Source: Pomphorhynchus laevis
Taxonomy: Eukaryota; Acanthocephala; Palaeacanthocephala; Echinorhynchida; Pomphorhynchidae
Reading direction: 5' to 3'
DNA length: 64,000 nucleotides
Assembly (NCBI GenBank): GCA_012934845.2
Contig: WNNJ02002661.1
Location: 1-64,000, forward strand
Under the pieces are notes generated by a model that was not told the origin of the DNA, made no database searches, and saw only the letters and a list, made by a program, of their open reading frames with translations. The stretch's first letter is position 1, and the number at the start of each line of letters is the position of its first letter. The translations under genes were made by a program, and so were the position numbers. Of this stretch, positions 40,601 to 55,600 are shown piece by piece.

Positions 40601-43600
40601 AAATCAATTAAATGCGAGAATTTTACTCATTTTTTAGGTGTTAACATTATTTTTATGATGTTTGTGTTTTATAGATTGAAAAATTCCCCTTTTCCGAAAC
40701 GTGGTGAATATATATGCGTTAATGAAATGCATGCTTGTTGTAAATTCCTGAAAATCAAAATCTTCAGTAGCATCACTCTTAGAAGATTTTGGCATTGTAT
40801 AGTTTTAGTTCTTAAAATTCTTCCAAGTGTGATGTTACTGAAACCAGATTAATACTAGACGAATGCCAAATTGATAACATAGTTAACACAGAATTGTCTG
40901 CGAATAGAATATCTTTAATGCACAAGCATGGTTATGAATTATTCATTACCGAATTAAAGCACTGCGTAGATTGCATTATTGTCGCTTACGAGGTCTTGAT
41001 ACCGGCATAATTAATTGCATGATCAATCTTTATACGACAATGAGTAAAACCGTGTAATTCACAAACTATCAACGTAAACCCGTGTCATTCATCAGCTCGC
41101 ATACAAATTGACCAAACTCAACGTAGAATGGTAACACGACAGATGAGCTCCTGAACTCAGTAAATCTCAAAAAATAGCGATCAGCTTCAAAACGACGTTT
41201 CTATTCGCTTAGCAAAGTATTTAACGGCTGTTTCGAGAACCTCCAGGCGCAATGGATGTCGAATCATTGCATTTTTTGGTAATGAATAATTCATAATCAT
41301 GCTTGTAGATTGCTGATATTCTATTCACAGGCAATTTTGTGTTAACTCTGATATCAATTTGACATTCGTCTAGGATTAATCTAATATCAGTAACATCACA
41401 CTTGGAAGAATTTTGATATATAAAATTACATAAAGATATAGTGATTTATATACCACATGTGGTAACAAGCATGAGTACATGCTTGTTGATTACTACAACT
41501 TGGACGCTAGTAATGGACTACAACCCCGACATTAGCAATGTACTACAAACCCGACCTTAGAAATGGATTACAAACCCGACGTTAGCAATGGATTACAAAC
41601 CCGACATTAGCAATAGACTGCAACCCGGCGTTTCGACGTTAGCAATGGACTACAAATCCGACGTTAGAAATGGACTACAACCCCGACGTTAGCAATGGAC
41701 TACAACCCCAACGTTAGCAATAGACTTCAACCCCGACGTTAGCGATGGACTACAACCCCGACGTTAGCAATGGACTACAATCCCGACGTTAGCAATGGAT
41801 TACAAACCCGACGTTAGCGATGAACTGCAATCCCGACGTTAGCAATAAACTACAAACCCGACGTTAGCGATGGACTTCAACCCCGGCGTTAGCAATTGAC
41901 TACAACCTTGACGTTAGCAATGGATTACAAACCCGACAATTATCCTTAATTTCATAGCAGCATAGTAAATAAGGAAATTGTCATTATGCTACGCACCCCT
42001 TCCGTACTCGGCCATTTATACTCAATTTATTCCAAGTGAGTTAGATCAAGCAATATCTTCACTGAAGAGAGAAACGTGACTGCGAACAATCTCAATCACC
42101 AATGAAACCTGATAGCATATCAGTTCCTCCTGATAACCTCTAATCCTTATTCTTATAAATCGTCTGTTATTTATTAGTCAATTCATAAAAATTGACTTTT
42201 AATTTGAACTTCAATTTTAAATTTTAACTCGATACCAATTATTTAAATCTTATAACAAATCGTAGTAAATATTAGAAAAAATGGTATATGTTACGCTACC
42301 TTACCTAATAATATAATTTATAATTGTTTATTAGTCAATTCAAAAAAATGATTTTTTAAGTTTCAATTTTAAATTTTAACTTGATTTAAATATAAATTGT
42401 ATAAAATCTTATATAATTATTTATTAAACATCTTTATTTTTGATTTATAAAGTACTTAGACTCACTTATCTGATTTGATTTGTTCGATTGACAAGTTATT
42501 ATTGACCCTTGGACTCAATTCATAAAAATGACTTTTATTTTAAGTTATGAATTGCGTCATGACGGATTATCATGTCCCACATTATAAAGAATAAGTTGGA
42601 TTGAGGACAGCATTACGTAAAGTAATAATCCTCATTCAATTCATAAAATTGACTTTTATTTTAAATTTTAATTATAAATTTAAACTTGATATAAATTATA
42701 TAAAATATTATAACAGTTATTTATTATTTATAATTATTAAATTATTTAATTTTTATTTAGCAAATTGTTTTATTAATAAATTATATAAAATGCGTAGACT
42801 AAGGTAGCCGATTTAATTTACTGATGCAAGGAGCGTTGATGTTAGGTTAATCCAGTTTACAAATTAATTCTGAAACATCACTGCTTTGAATGATGAATAG
42901 GCATAATAGTGGGATCATGACCGCGTAGAACATAATTTTGACGAATTGGGTTTGATAAATGAAATATATGATCTACGTTGATTAGATCTTTGGATATGAA
43001 AATCTTTTTTTATTAAAAGGGTCATTGAGATTGGCCGAAACGTCAAATAAATTATTATTGTTCTCATGTGGGTAAAATTCCTTTTAAACCTAAAATTATT
43101 TTACGAAAATATTGTCAACCAATTAGTTCTTCGTTATTATTCCACTATAATCAAAAATGTACCACATACTCTATTAGCGAGAATGCGAGGCTTTCAATAT
43201 TTTCTCGATCAAGATTTGTTGTGGGTTCATCTAATGAAATTATGCCACACTGTACGCCAAAAGCTTCAGCTAGCGCTAATCGAATTATAATTGACGCAAG
43301 TACCTAAATTTAAAAAATTTAAATAGCGAATAATAGCAGAACTGTAGATAATTAAATGTAATCAGTAAGTAAAATTGCAAGAAAAATATACATGAAAACA
43401 GATTATTTCATAATCTGTTAAGTCAAATTATTGACTTAACATAATCTGTTAAGTCAAAGCTAGGCTGCCGTACTTAACAAAGTTACCAATAATATATGAC
43501 AATTAGATATTAATTAACTAAATGTAGAATTAAATTACGTCGTCTGCAGTATGGAAATGCAAAAATCTTTATAACGATGTCGATATGAAAAAATATTGTT

Positions 43601-46600
43601 TATTTATAACAATAATTTTAAATATTTTAAAATTCAAATTAAATTAAAAAGTTTGTTCCACTAAACAAATAATATTTGTTCAGTAGAACACCTATTATTT
43701 GTTCTACTGTTGGAAATAATTGGTTAATTAAAGTTAAAGTTAGAGATTAAAGTTCTACTGTTGAAGATTATTCCAGAGAAGAGGAGCTATGGAAAAAATA
43801 AAATTCTTCAAACCTAAAACGAATAAGACTATTTTATTCGTCGTTGCTATAAATTTACAAGGCTATAAAGAAGAATGAAAATTAACGATCTAATTCCAAA
43901 GATTTTTTAATATTTTTCACAGAAAGGAAAATTAATGAATAGTAATATGTTCTCTCTCTTTATTCAATACCTTCTGTCCTGCACTACAACGACCTCTCAT
44001 ATCCATTGAAATTCCGCTTTTCATCATAACGACACGATAGTTATAACTTCGTCTTGTCTTTGCAGCCCCTGATTCGTCATCAACTTCACTTCGTATTTCA
44101 ATGTAGTCAATGTCTTGTTATATAAACAAAAATAAAAAATGATAAAGAAAATGCAAGCAATACCGTTGCCTTTGTAAGTACTCCATAGCTCCCGTATAAT
44201 TTTGTTTAGTTCGTCCATTTTAGATGAGTGATAAGTCATCACAGCACTGAAAAGATTTTTTATTAATCAGATCAGATAACTGAGTCTGCGTATTTTAATA
44301 AATTAAAATATTTTAATATTAATATTAAATATAATATTACTATTTAATATTAATATTTAATATTTAATTTTAAATATTATAATATATATATTAATATTTT
44401 AAAATATTAAATTTATGTCATCACAGCACTGAAAAGATTTTTCATTAATCAGATCAGAAAACTGAGTCTACGTATTTTAATAAATTAAAATATTAAATTT
44501 ATTTTATATAAATTAAAAATAAAGATAAATAATTATAAATAATAAATAATTATATAAGATTTTATACAATTTATATTTATATAAAGTTAAAATTTAAAAT
44601 TGAAACTTAAAATAAAAGTCAATTTCTAAGAATTGACTAATAAATGTATCATATTAGAAATTGGAAAGGTCAATAAAGAAATTAACATTATTTCTTTATA
44701 CAATTTATATTTATATAAAGTTAAAATTTAAAATTGAAATTTAAAATAAAAGTCATTAATTGACTAATAAATGTATCAGAATAAGGATTAGAGGTCATCA
44801 GGAGGAACTGCTATCTTAAAAGGTAGCAGTTTAAAATCGTTAAAATTTATAAAATTGTTCGCTTATGATTTTAAATATATTTAAAATATTGTTTTGTTGA
44901 TTTATATACTATTTATTAATATTTCAATATATATATTTTGTATATATATTTTTATATATTTTTTATATCATTTACTGGCCCTTTTATAATATCAATTTAT
45001 TTATTCAAGTTTTCGATGTGCAACTGTAATCATTAGGAATTGGAAAATCCAAATATAAGAAATTTTGTTTTCATTTAGTAACTTGGACTGTATTTAAAAT
45101 TATTAACAAGAATAATTTAATATTAAATTATAAATTAATTTAATATTAATTTAATGCATCATTTAGTTTTGATATAAACATATAAATTAAAAGATGATAT
45201 AAACATAAATTACAATATGATATAAATGTAAATTACATATATCCCTAATTAAACTTTTATTTTTATAATTTGATAATCTTATAATTTTTAATTTATATCA
45301 AAATAAGGATTAGATAAAGTATTAAGATTTGATATTAGATTTAATATTTTTATAATATTTTGAAATATTAAACATTAATATTTTGGTAAACATCTATTTG
45401 GAACAGTATTCATCTAAAATGTAATCGAATAAGGATAATAATTCAAGCAAATATAGTTTGTGTACCAACTCTTAATGTAAGGCGGCGTTCTTAAATGAAC
45501 CAAGAGCGATTATAGTGAAATTATGAACCTAAAAGTTGACAGATTGGATTTGATACTATTAGTTTTAGCAACTAAGTCAGTTTCGACAAGACAAGCAATG
45601 ACATACCTTACAGTTAAGGTCAAATAACAGGTTATGAGTGCTTGCAATAATCCTCGTATTGGTTGAAATTAGTTTAAATTAGTTCACATAAATGTAATGA
45701 ATATATTTGTTTTTCATAATGAATTAGTAAATTAGTGTTTGTCTATCACAAATGATTGATTTAAAAATGAATCAGTAATTTATGATTAAATTATTTTTGA
45801 TTAATGGTTCGGCTAATATAAACTTGTGCAAATCAAATCAGCTAACTGAGTCTACGTATTTAATATAATTATAAACTAAACAAAACATAATAATGCTAAA
45901 TCAAAATTTAATAATTAAATAATAAAATTAATAATTGTTTTTAGATTTTCTATAATTTAAATCAAGTTAAAAAAAAATGAAATTTAAAATAAAAGTCATT
46001 TTTATGAATTGACTAATAAATAACAGACGTTGTATCAGCATAAGAATAGTTTGGATATCAAAATAAGAATAGTTAAGATAGTTTGGTTAAGTTTTCTTAG
46101 CAAATCGAAATTTATTTTATAATTTATTTTAATTAATTATTGTTTTTTAATTATTGTTTTTGATTATTTTTGATTATCTGACTTTTGATTATTCAACTTA
46201 AAAATTAAGAATAATGTGTAAATAGCTATATTTTAATAAAACTTCAAAAAATGCAGATGAACTCCGTTGTGTCAGGAACATTTCTCACCTAATGAGTCAG
46301 GACGACAGGGATTAGCATGCAGAATTTCGAGAGGCAGATTCCCCAGACACGCGGAAATAAATTCAGTGATAAGCAGAGTTCTCAACACCGTCAACGCCCC
46401 AAACATTCTAGAGCCATCCAATGTATGCAGATCGGAAGATCGACGTCTTGATGGAGTTACCATTTTCCCTTGGCGTGAAGGGAAATCTTTGATGTGGGAC
46501 GCCCCCTGCGTGGACACCCTCGCAGCCAGCAAAGTTAGGAATGCAGCCAGAGGAGCGGGCGAAGCAGCTTCATATGCCGAAGAGCGGAAACGGCTGAAAT

Positions 46601-49600
46601 ATGCCGACTTGACCATGTCTCACATATTTTGCCCTCTTGGAGTAGATACTTATGGATCACTGTGATCTTCCGCTTTGGCTCTTGTTAAGGAGATAGGAAA
46701 AAGATTGAAGCACGTTACCGGAGATTCACGTGCTACTTAAACGTTAGCATCGCCATCCAACGTGAAAATGCTGTCAGCATTCTGGCGAAGACTCCAAAGG
46801 ACAAGAACATGGTAGGCTGGTGGTAGCAGCTAGTCTTGCTAACGGAATGACATTTCTCTACGAAGAAGACAAACGTTCTCCTTTATTTAATATAATATTA
46901 AATATATTATTTAATATAATAACATTAATATTATTATACAATAATATTAATATTATTATACAATAATATTAATATTATTGTATCAATTTAAAAAAACTAT
47001 TAAACTATATGCTAACGTTTCTGAATATAAATACTCATGTTGCTCTCTCTATATTAATGATATAAACAAGTTGATCATATTATGTTGATCGTATTAATGA
47101 TATGATTAAGTTGTATTTTCAACTTAAAATAGCTGAGCGATAGGCTAATAGTTCGCAAACATGTCTATATTGCTCGATGCAATACGATATGTTGTAAAAT
47201 AAATTAGCTGATAAATTGAATAGTTTGCGACAAATCTTACCGATCGAGTGCAGAGTAATATTTGTCAATATCAGTACAGGCGGATTCTAATACCTATATT
47301 AATGAAATCTGTAACGAAAATGGACAACTGAACAAATGCAATTAAGCAAAAACCAGATGTTAAATAAATACAGTACATGTAATTTGAACAGAATATCGAT
47401 GCAATAACTTTGTGAATTGTAAAACTAATAATATTTCCGTGATAAATCTGTAAAATATGGTTTAAGTTACGAAACATATGAGAAAATAAAAAACCACATA
47501 TTCGTCTTCGAGGACTGCAATAACGAACAAGTAAATTAACAAATATACATTTATAATATACAATTATACATTTTTAAAATAAACTAAAACGTATTAAAAG
47601 TATAACACAAAAATGTGATTTCAATATATGCCTGGTTATGGTATAGACACTCGTAATGTTAGTACACCGCAACTTGTAGCGATAACGCTTGGTATTAAGC
47701 TTTTGGATAACTAGGCAACTTCTATCAGTCGTCATATCATCAACTGCTTAGGTAAAGCGTTTGCTTTGACAACAGCTTTGATAATCGTTAAAGCGAAGAA
47801 GACTGTGTATATAGTAGTATAATTAATATAACAATATAATTACACATTATTAATACGTAATGTATGTAATGTCATTCGAGGTAGTCAACGAATATAGCCA
47901 TCGTCATTCGAGCTCTGCAATATTGGATCTGGATCAAAAGAAGGGGGATTTTATTTGATATTTTGCTAACCTTTGCCAGCATCTTCAGAAAATTACTATA
48001 ATTATATTTTAAAAATAAAATTATATGATTATAAAATAAATCTAAAAATAATATCTTAAAATTAGTATAATTATATCTTTCATGTAGTTACATCGTCTCG
48101 CCAGACAGTCTCAACAAACGTTATGGAATAAAGCAAACGCTTTTTACGTTACAATTCCAGCTAGTCGAAAATTACACAACTTCAAAACTGATTTAAAACT
48201 GATTATTGAATTCTATGAAATATTTGAGGTTTTCTTTAAAAGGCTATGTTTGCTACTTGTTACTTTGGTTTAATTTTATAGAATATAAGAAAACTCTAAT
48301 TTTAATTTTTTACAAAATCTCAACTATTAAATCATGTTGTTAAGCTTTAAACATCTGCACATCAATAAAAGTTGTTTAGAAAATGCTTAAATACAGAAGT
48401 AACTAGCGCTACATAATGCTATTTTTATGATTAGACAATCAAATAACTTGTTTTTAAGTATGCAAATATCGTATAGAGTTTTACTGTAAATTCACTCTAA
48501 TTCATACATTATTGGTTTTTGGTCTAATTACCGACCCGAGAAAGAGAACTTTCTAGGCTTTCGACTTTTTACTGTCCTGATCACAACAACAATTATCAAA
48601 ATAAGTCTACTAGTTTATCCATGGTGTCATAACCGGAAGATCATGTGATTGTATCATTTACGAAAGTATTTAAAAAAATCATTGTAATATAATTTAATAT
48701 ATAATTTAATATAATTATTACAACTTAATATTGCAATTCTTATTAATGCAATTTAATATAATGCTATAATAAATTTAGCTGGTGTTTACAGTTTAACAAA
48801 CATAATAGTTTTAAAATTTATATCCAAAAATCACCCATAAAGGTTAGAAATCGTTGGTGACAACTTAAACAACTTTGATGTGATTATTTGATTATTGAAA
48901 TCGATTAGGTTTTCGCTTTTATAAAAATAAGCAGAAATTGATGTGCTAACAATACTATTTCTAGATTATTCGTTACGATTTCGTAAAGAAATCGAAATTT
49001 AATCGAATTTATTAAAGAAATATATATTATAATATATAATTTATATTATAAATAATTATATTAAATTATATATAAAAAATATAACATTATATATTAAATT
49101 AAATTATTATAATTTCGATTTTATAACTGCACTATAATCGAGCATATTTTAAAATAGTATAATAAATTAGCATAAAAATAATTAATAATTTATTAAGTAT
49201 AACAATATAATCAAATATAATTAGAGTCAAGAAATATAGAAATATTGACGATTTGGCGTCACATTATATAAATGATTTACGATTCAACATGATTTTCATC
49301 ATTTTCAAAATTGTTAAAAAATATATGGGTTAAGCAAAATTAAAAATTTACCAAACCACATATATTTGTTATAATTGTTTTCAATCTTACATTAATTGTA
49401 ATCATTAGTTCCATGAAGTTTTTATCTGCGAACTGGTGACATTTTTCGTTTAGATCGTTTTCCACATCAGCTATTAAACTGTCAAAACCAGCTAATCGAC
49501 CATTATTCGTGTGTTTCTGTTTAAGAAGTTCATCTTGTTGCTGCCGTAATGACTTTTCATCTCTGAATTGTAGTAAATTTAAGAACGCTTAAATAAAACA

Positions 49601-52600
49601 GTTACGTACGCAACAAGATCAGAAACTTTGAGTCCGCGGAATTCGAGAGATTGCAATTCAATCAAATGCAAAATGCCGTTATGCTCTAATCGCTTTTCAC
49701 ATAATTGTAGCAAATCACGCAACTGTCGTACAACAATCTTGTAAAATAGTGTAAAAATTCACAGCATATAATAATTATAAAAGTAACGCTAAGAGCGTTT
49801 TGGTCAAAATCAACTGTGATATTTGAATATAAATTTGATCAGTTAAATTAAAACATAGGTTTCTAACCGATATTTGACAACGAATGTATAAGAATATAAA
49901 TGAATAAACTTTGTAAAAAATTATTAATAACTTAATATATTACTGGCAGATATAACTCATTGTAAATATGAATCAATATAACTCATTGCAAATATGAATT
50001 TATAACCTTAAGTGAATAAATTATCATTGAAGTGTCACTAATCATAGAAGCCAGATGCGGAAGAACAACGATAACAGTAACAATGTTACATGACTAGTGT
50101 CTGTGCCGACTGTCAGTCATTCCCTGTATCCAGTAGTTACTGATATCGTTGTTCTTCCACATCTGGCTTAAATCATTAGTAACGTAGTTAACACGAAATG
50201 GTCTCACTCATGAGTGAGACCATTCTCACTTATGTGATGCATAAGTTAACTGATGAAATTTGTGATTGCATTAAATTTGCGAAATATAATGGTCTCGTGT
50301 TTTTGATCTTAATTTTTTTATTTTTGTTTATAATTGATCGCTAAAGAATATAAATTAAAAAGCTGCAAAAAATTCATATCACGACAGTTTAAATTTATTT
50401 TTACAATAAAAATTTATTCTTATATCAAATTCCACGGGTACACGGACTAATATTTTTATTTCGAATTTATTAATGAAAATTTCACTTTGATAAATTTCAT
50501 TTGATACCAGTATTTTTGGATTAAAAAACGTTTAAAATTTATTTATTTTATGATATCAATTTTTAACGTGAAAAAGTAGTATTTAAATGTTGTGTTTTTA
50601 AATGTTTATTTAATAAATACAATTATACGCTATAAGAATATAATTTTTATAAAAATGCATAAATGAATGGCTAATTTTTATATTATCTTTTATACTTATC
50701 TTTAATTATCTTTAATTTTAGAAAGTATTTTACAATTATTAGCACAAATTGTTTAATTATTAATAATTGTTAAACATCTGTAATATTAAATAATTGTTAA
50801 TTATTCATAATTAACAAGAAGAATTAAAAATTATAATAATTGTTTTATTTGAAAAATAAAACAATTATTATAATTGTCTAAATTATAATTAACATAAAAC
50901 AATGTCTTAATTGTTTTATGGAAAATTACTCTAAAAATCTACATCACTTATGATCAAATCAGCTAATATTTTTATAATATTTTGAAATATTAAACATTAA
51001 TATTTTAATGAATCATTTAGTTTTGATATAAACATATAAATTAAAAGATGATATAAACATAAATTACAATATGATATAAATGTAAATTACATATATCCCT
51101 AATTAAACTTTTATTTTTATAATTTGATAATCTTATAATTTTTAATTTATATCAAAATAAGGATTAGATAAAGTATTAAGATTTGATATTAGATTTAATA
51201 TTTTTATAATATTTTGAAATATTAAACATTAATATTTTGGTAAACATCTATTTGGAACAGTATTCATCTAAAATGTAATCGAATAAGGATAATAATTCAA
51301 GCAAATATAGTTTGTGTACCAACTCTTAATGTAAGGCGGCGTTCTTAAATGAACCAAGAGCGATTATAGTGAAATTATGAACCTAAAAGTTGACAGATTG
51401 GATTTGATACTATTAGTTTTAGCAACTAAGTCAGTTTCGACAAGACAAGCAATGACATACCTTACAGTTAAGGTCAAATAACAGGTTATGAGTGCTTGCA
51501 ATAATCCTCGTATTGGTTGAAATTAGTTTAAATTAGTTCACATAAATGTAATGAATATATTTGTTTTTCATAATGAATTAGTAAATTAGTGTTTGTCTAT
51601 CACAAATGATTGATTTAAAAATGAATCAGTAATTTATGATTAAATTATTTTTGATTAATGGTTCGGCTAATATAAACTTGTGCAAATCAAATCAGCTAAC
51701 TGAGTCTACGTATTTAATATAATTATAAACTAAACAAAACATAATAATGCTAAATCAAAATTTAATAATTAAATAATAAAATTAATAATTGTTTTTAGAT
51801 TTTCTATAATTTAAATCAAGTTAAAAAATATGAAATTTAAAATAAAAGTCATTTTTATGAATTGACTAATAAATAACAGACGTTGTATCAGCATAAGAAT
51901 AGTTTGGATATCAAAATAAGAATAGTTAAGATAGTTTGGTTAAGTTTTCTTAGCAAATCGAAATTTATTTTATAATTTATTTTAATTAATTATTGTTTTT
52001 TAATTATTGTTTTTGATTATTTTTGATTATCTGACTTTTGATTATTCAACTTAAAAATTAAGAATAATGTGTAAATAGCTATATTTTAACTTGATATAAT
52101 CAAATCAGCTAACTGAGTCTACGTATTTAATATAATTATAAAATAAACAAAACATAATAATGCTAAATCAAAATTTAATAATTAAATAATAAAATTAATA
52201 ATTGTTTTTAGATTTTCTATAATTTTAATCAAGTTAAAATAAAAAAATGAAATTTAAAATAAACGTCATTTTTATGAATTGACTAATAAATAACAGACGT
52301 TGTATCAGCATAAGAATAGTTTGGATATCAAAATAAGAATAGTTAAGATAGTTTGGTTAAGTTTTCTTAGCAAATCGAAATTTATTTTATAATTTATTTT
52401 AATTAATTATTGTTTTTTAATTATTGTTTTTGATTATTTTTGATTATCTGACTTTTGATTATTCAACTTAAAAATTAAGAATAATGTGTAAATAGCTATA
52501 TTTGAATAAAATCTTAAATGATATCGCAAATCAAATCAGCTAACTGAGTCTACGTATTTTATATAATTATAAAATAAACAAAACATAATAATGCTAAATC

Positions 52601-55600
52601 AAAATTTAATAATTAAATAATAAAATTAATAATTGTTTTTAGATTTTCTATAATTTAAATCAAGTTAAAAAAAAAATGAAATTTAAAATAAACGTCATTT
52701 TTATGAATTGACTAATAAATAACAGACGTTGTATCAGAATAAGAATTAGAGGTCATCAGGAGGAACTGCTATGCTATCAGGTTTCGGCCCCTAACTCCTC
52801 TACCCAACATAGCAGCGGGGCCAAATACATGCTAATGATGTATTTCCTCTGAAATAACTATCTAGTATCTTATTCTAATACAAAGTATATTATTTATTAT
52901 CCATCCATAAAAATTTGCCACTTAAGAGTTTAAATTTATTCTTTATATTATTGTGTAGATTTATATATTTTACTATATTTATATATTTTAAAGTTTAAAT
53001 TAAACTTTAACTTCGAAACTAAGAATTTCAAAACAAAATTCACACTTTCAAGTTTCTTTCAGTAAATAAATAAGCGATTGTTGGTATCTAGAATGCGCCC
53101 AATAACAGAAATAATATTAATTTCATATTTTCATTTAAAATATAAGCGTAATTTCTTCTTTTACATTAAAGAAGAAATTTCTTCTTTTTTCTTTTACATT
53201 AAACTTAGAAAATAAAAATTTTTAACTAAGAAACTAAGAATTTCAAAGCAAAAAATTGATAAACATTATAAACACATTTTACTAACGTCATAATCGAAAC
53301 TGATGAAGTTTCGATTAAAGACTACACACCACCAAATAAAATGCAAAATCTCCAATCAATAAAATTATGCATTTAGCTACAAAATCAGTAGATGCATTTA
53401 GCAAAAAATAATTTTTAGCAATTTAATGCTAACCTCATGTTTGTTGAGTGAATCTTGATATTCTTGAATATGCGTCGATGTATCTTTGATTTGGAGTTCG
53501 ATATTTTTCATATCACTTTCTATTTCATCCTTTCTTGAAAGCGCCAAATTTCGTTTGGGAACAACTTCATCCGAGCATCTATTAAATAAGACAATTGAAG
53601 CAAATTGTTGTTATAAATTTAGATCGAATTGAAAATCCAAAACACTCATGCAAACAGTTACATGATATAAAATAGAGCTTTAACTAAGCTTTTGCTAAGT
53701 AATCTTTATGAAAGATTTTCTTTAATAAAGAAAGCTAATCTAAACAAGTGTTTAGCTTACGACTGCCATTAATTGTATTTCCCACTGACTAAAGTGTAAA
53801 AGCAAATAAGAATAAATAAAATTCGAGTAATATAAAATTTAGAAAATCGTTACGTTTATAAACCGATACGTTTTGATTTACAAATTACATTATTTTTATC
53901 AAAAGAGAGTGAGACCATTTCGCGTGAAATACGTTGTTATAATTGAAGCCATACGCGGAAGAACGACGACAAGAGTAGCAAGGGATATGGCACTGATGAG
54001 TCATTGTGATGACGAAACGGTATTTGCTACTGTTATCGTCGTTATCGTCATCACAATGACTTATCAGTGTCAGATTCCTTGCTACTGTTATCGTCGTTAT
54101 TCCGTGTCTTACTTCAATGATTACAAATTACATTATCATATTACATATTGTATTATATTGTATTATATTACAATATATTATATATAATATATTATATATT
54201 AAAATATTTACTGAAATCGAATTTTCGATCTACTATCATCAAGATAAAATTATATAAAATAGTTTTAAAAAATTGCTAGTTATGATAATCCCAAAAGTTC
54301 AAACGATTAGTCGTGCTATTTTTCAAAAAACATCAAACCCAAATATATAATGAACAGCAAAATGAACAAAAACTATAAAAATAAAATAAACACTACAAAC
54401 TACAATTCAAAAATATTTGTTATTAAATCAAAATCGGGTTTATTATAAAGCATCACAATTTATTATGATTTTTTGAATAAAATGAGTTTTGTATTTTACG
54501 TTTAAAAATGCTATTCTCACCGAAATCACTTTACTCCTATCCAACCCTATTTTATGATCAGCATTTAAGGAATGATCTATAACAGTCCCTGATCATATTT
54601 AATATAAAGAATACGTACGTTGTCTTTGCTATGATTTGCTTTCCTGATCAAATTCATTTTTAACAGAATATTTATATTGACCAATGTTTTTTTGATAGCA
54701 GTTAGCTATCAAAAATCCAATTCCAATATTTTATTCAAATCGAATTTTCGAAAGCTAATTAGTGAATAATGATTTAACATACAATTTTAACATTGAATCT
54801 CTCTCTATTTACAGAGAACGATACATCTGTTTTATACAGTAAAATTTATTTTGCACTTTTGAAGCTATTTCTTAAATAGATAGTGGGCGTGTTGTACAAA
54901 ATTTACCTATCAACTGATAAAAGTAAAGAGTGAATGTAACTTTTATTAAAATCGAATTAACGATAGCTAACGGTTATCATCAGGATAAAATAATACAGCA
55001 ATTTGTTATCCTGACGATAGCAGTATAAATTAAATAAAACATTTTTTAAAAACTGTTTTATGTAATTTTATCCTGATTATGATATCTGAGGTAGCTATAA
55101 AAAATTAGATTGTAATAAAAAATGCTATTCCTTATCTCTTTTAGTCGGTAAATAATGACTTTGGAATAGAATAGCTCAGCAACTTACAAAAAAATGTCGT
55201 AAAATTATGCCCCAGTACTGTAATCTAACACTAGCTTTTAGACATATCTAAATATCAGTTTAAACATATCAATTTAAGTATTTAAAAATATATAAAAGTT
55301 TATTTCATTTCAATATTTTTATATTTTTAAATTGGTCTTTTATTGAAAGCAGATTTGTAGTAAACAAACTGTTTGATATTTTTGATCAAGTAACTTAAAA
55401 AAGGCACTCTCATTGAGTATATTATATATTAGTATATTATATTATAATATATCATTGCATATATTATTTTAATTTACTGATTAACTATTTATTTCCAAAC
55501 TATTATATATTTTAGTGTCTGCTATGAACCTGACTCATGAAAAGAGGGTATCATAAATCACACTTATAATCTTTTGGTCGTAAATCGCTGTTTTATGAAA

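Noticed and set aside
41505-41940. Possible CRISPR-like array
   Set aside because: The 25-bp units are adjacent with no unique spacers and the DNA is a eukaryotic intron, so this is a plain minisatellite.
43068-43307. Two overlapping plus-strand ORFs of 74 and 79 codons
   Set aside because: They are antisense to RAD50 exon 12 (Walker B), which aligns convincingly on the minus strand.
47271-47477. 68-codon minus ORF with hydrophobic stretches
   Set aside because: It overlaps RAD50 exon 9 in another frame; phase and splice sites support the exon.
53873-54187. 104-codon plus ORF
   Set aside because: It is built on the inverted-repeat element 53945-54115 and low-complexity TATA sequence; no protein signature.
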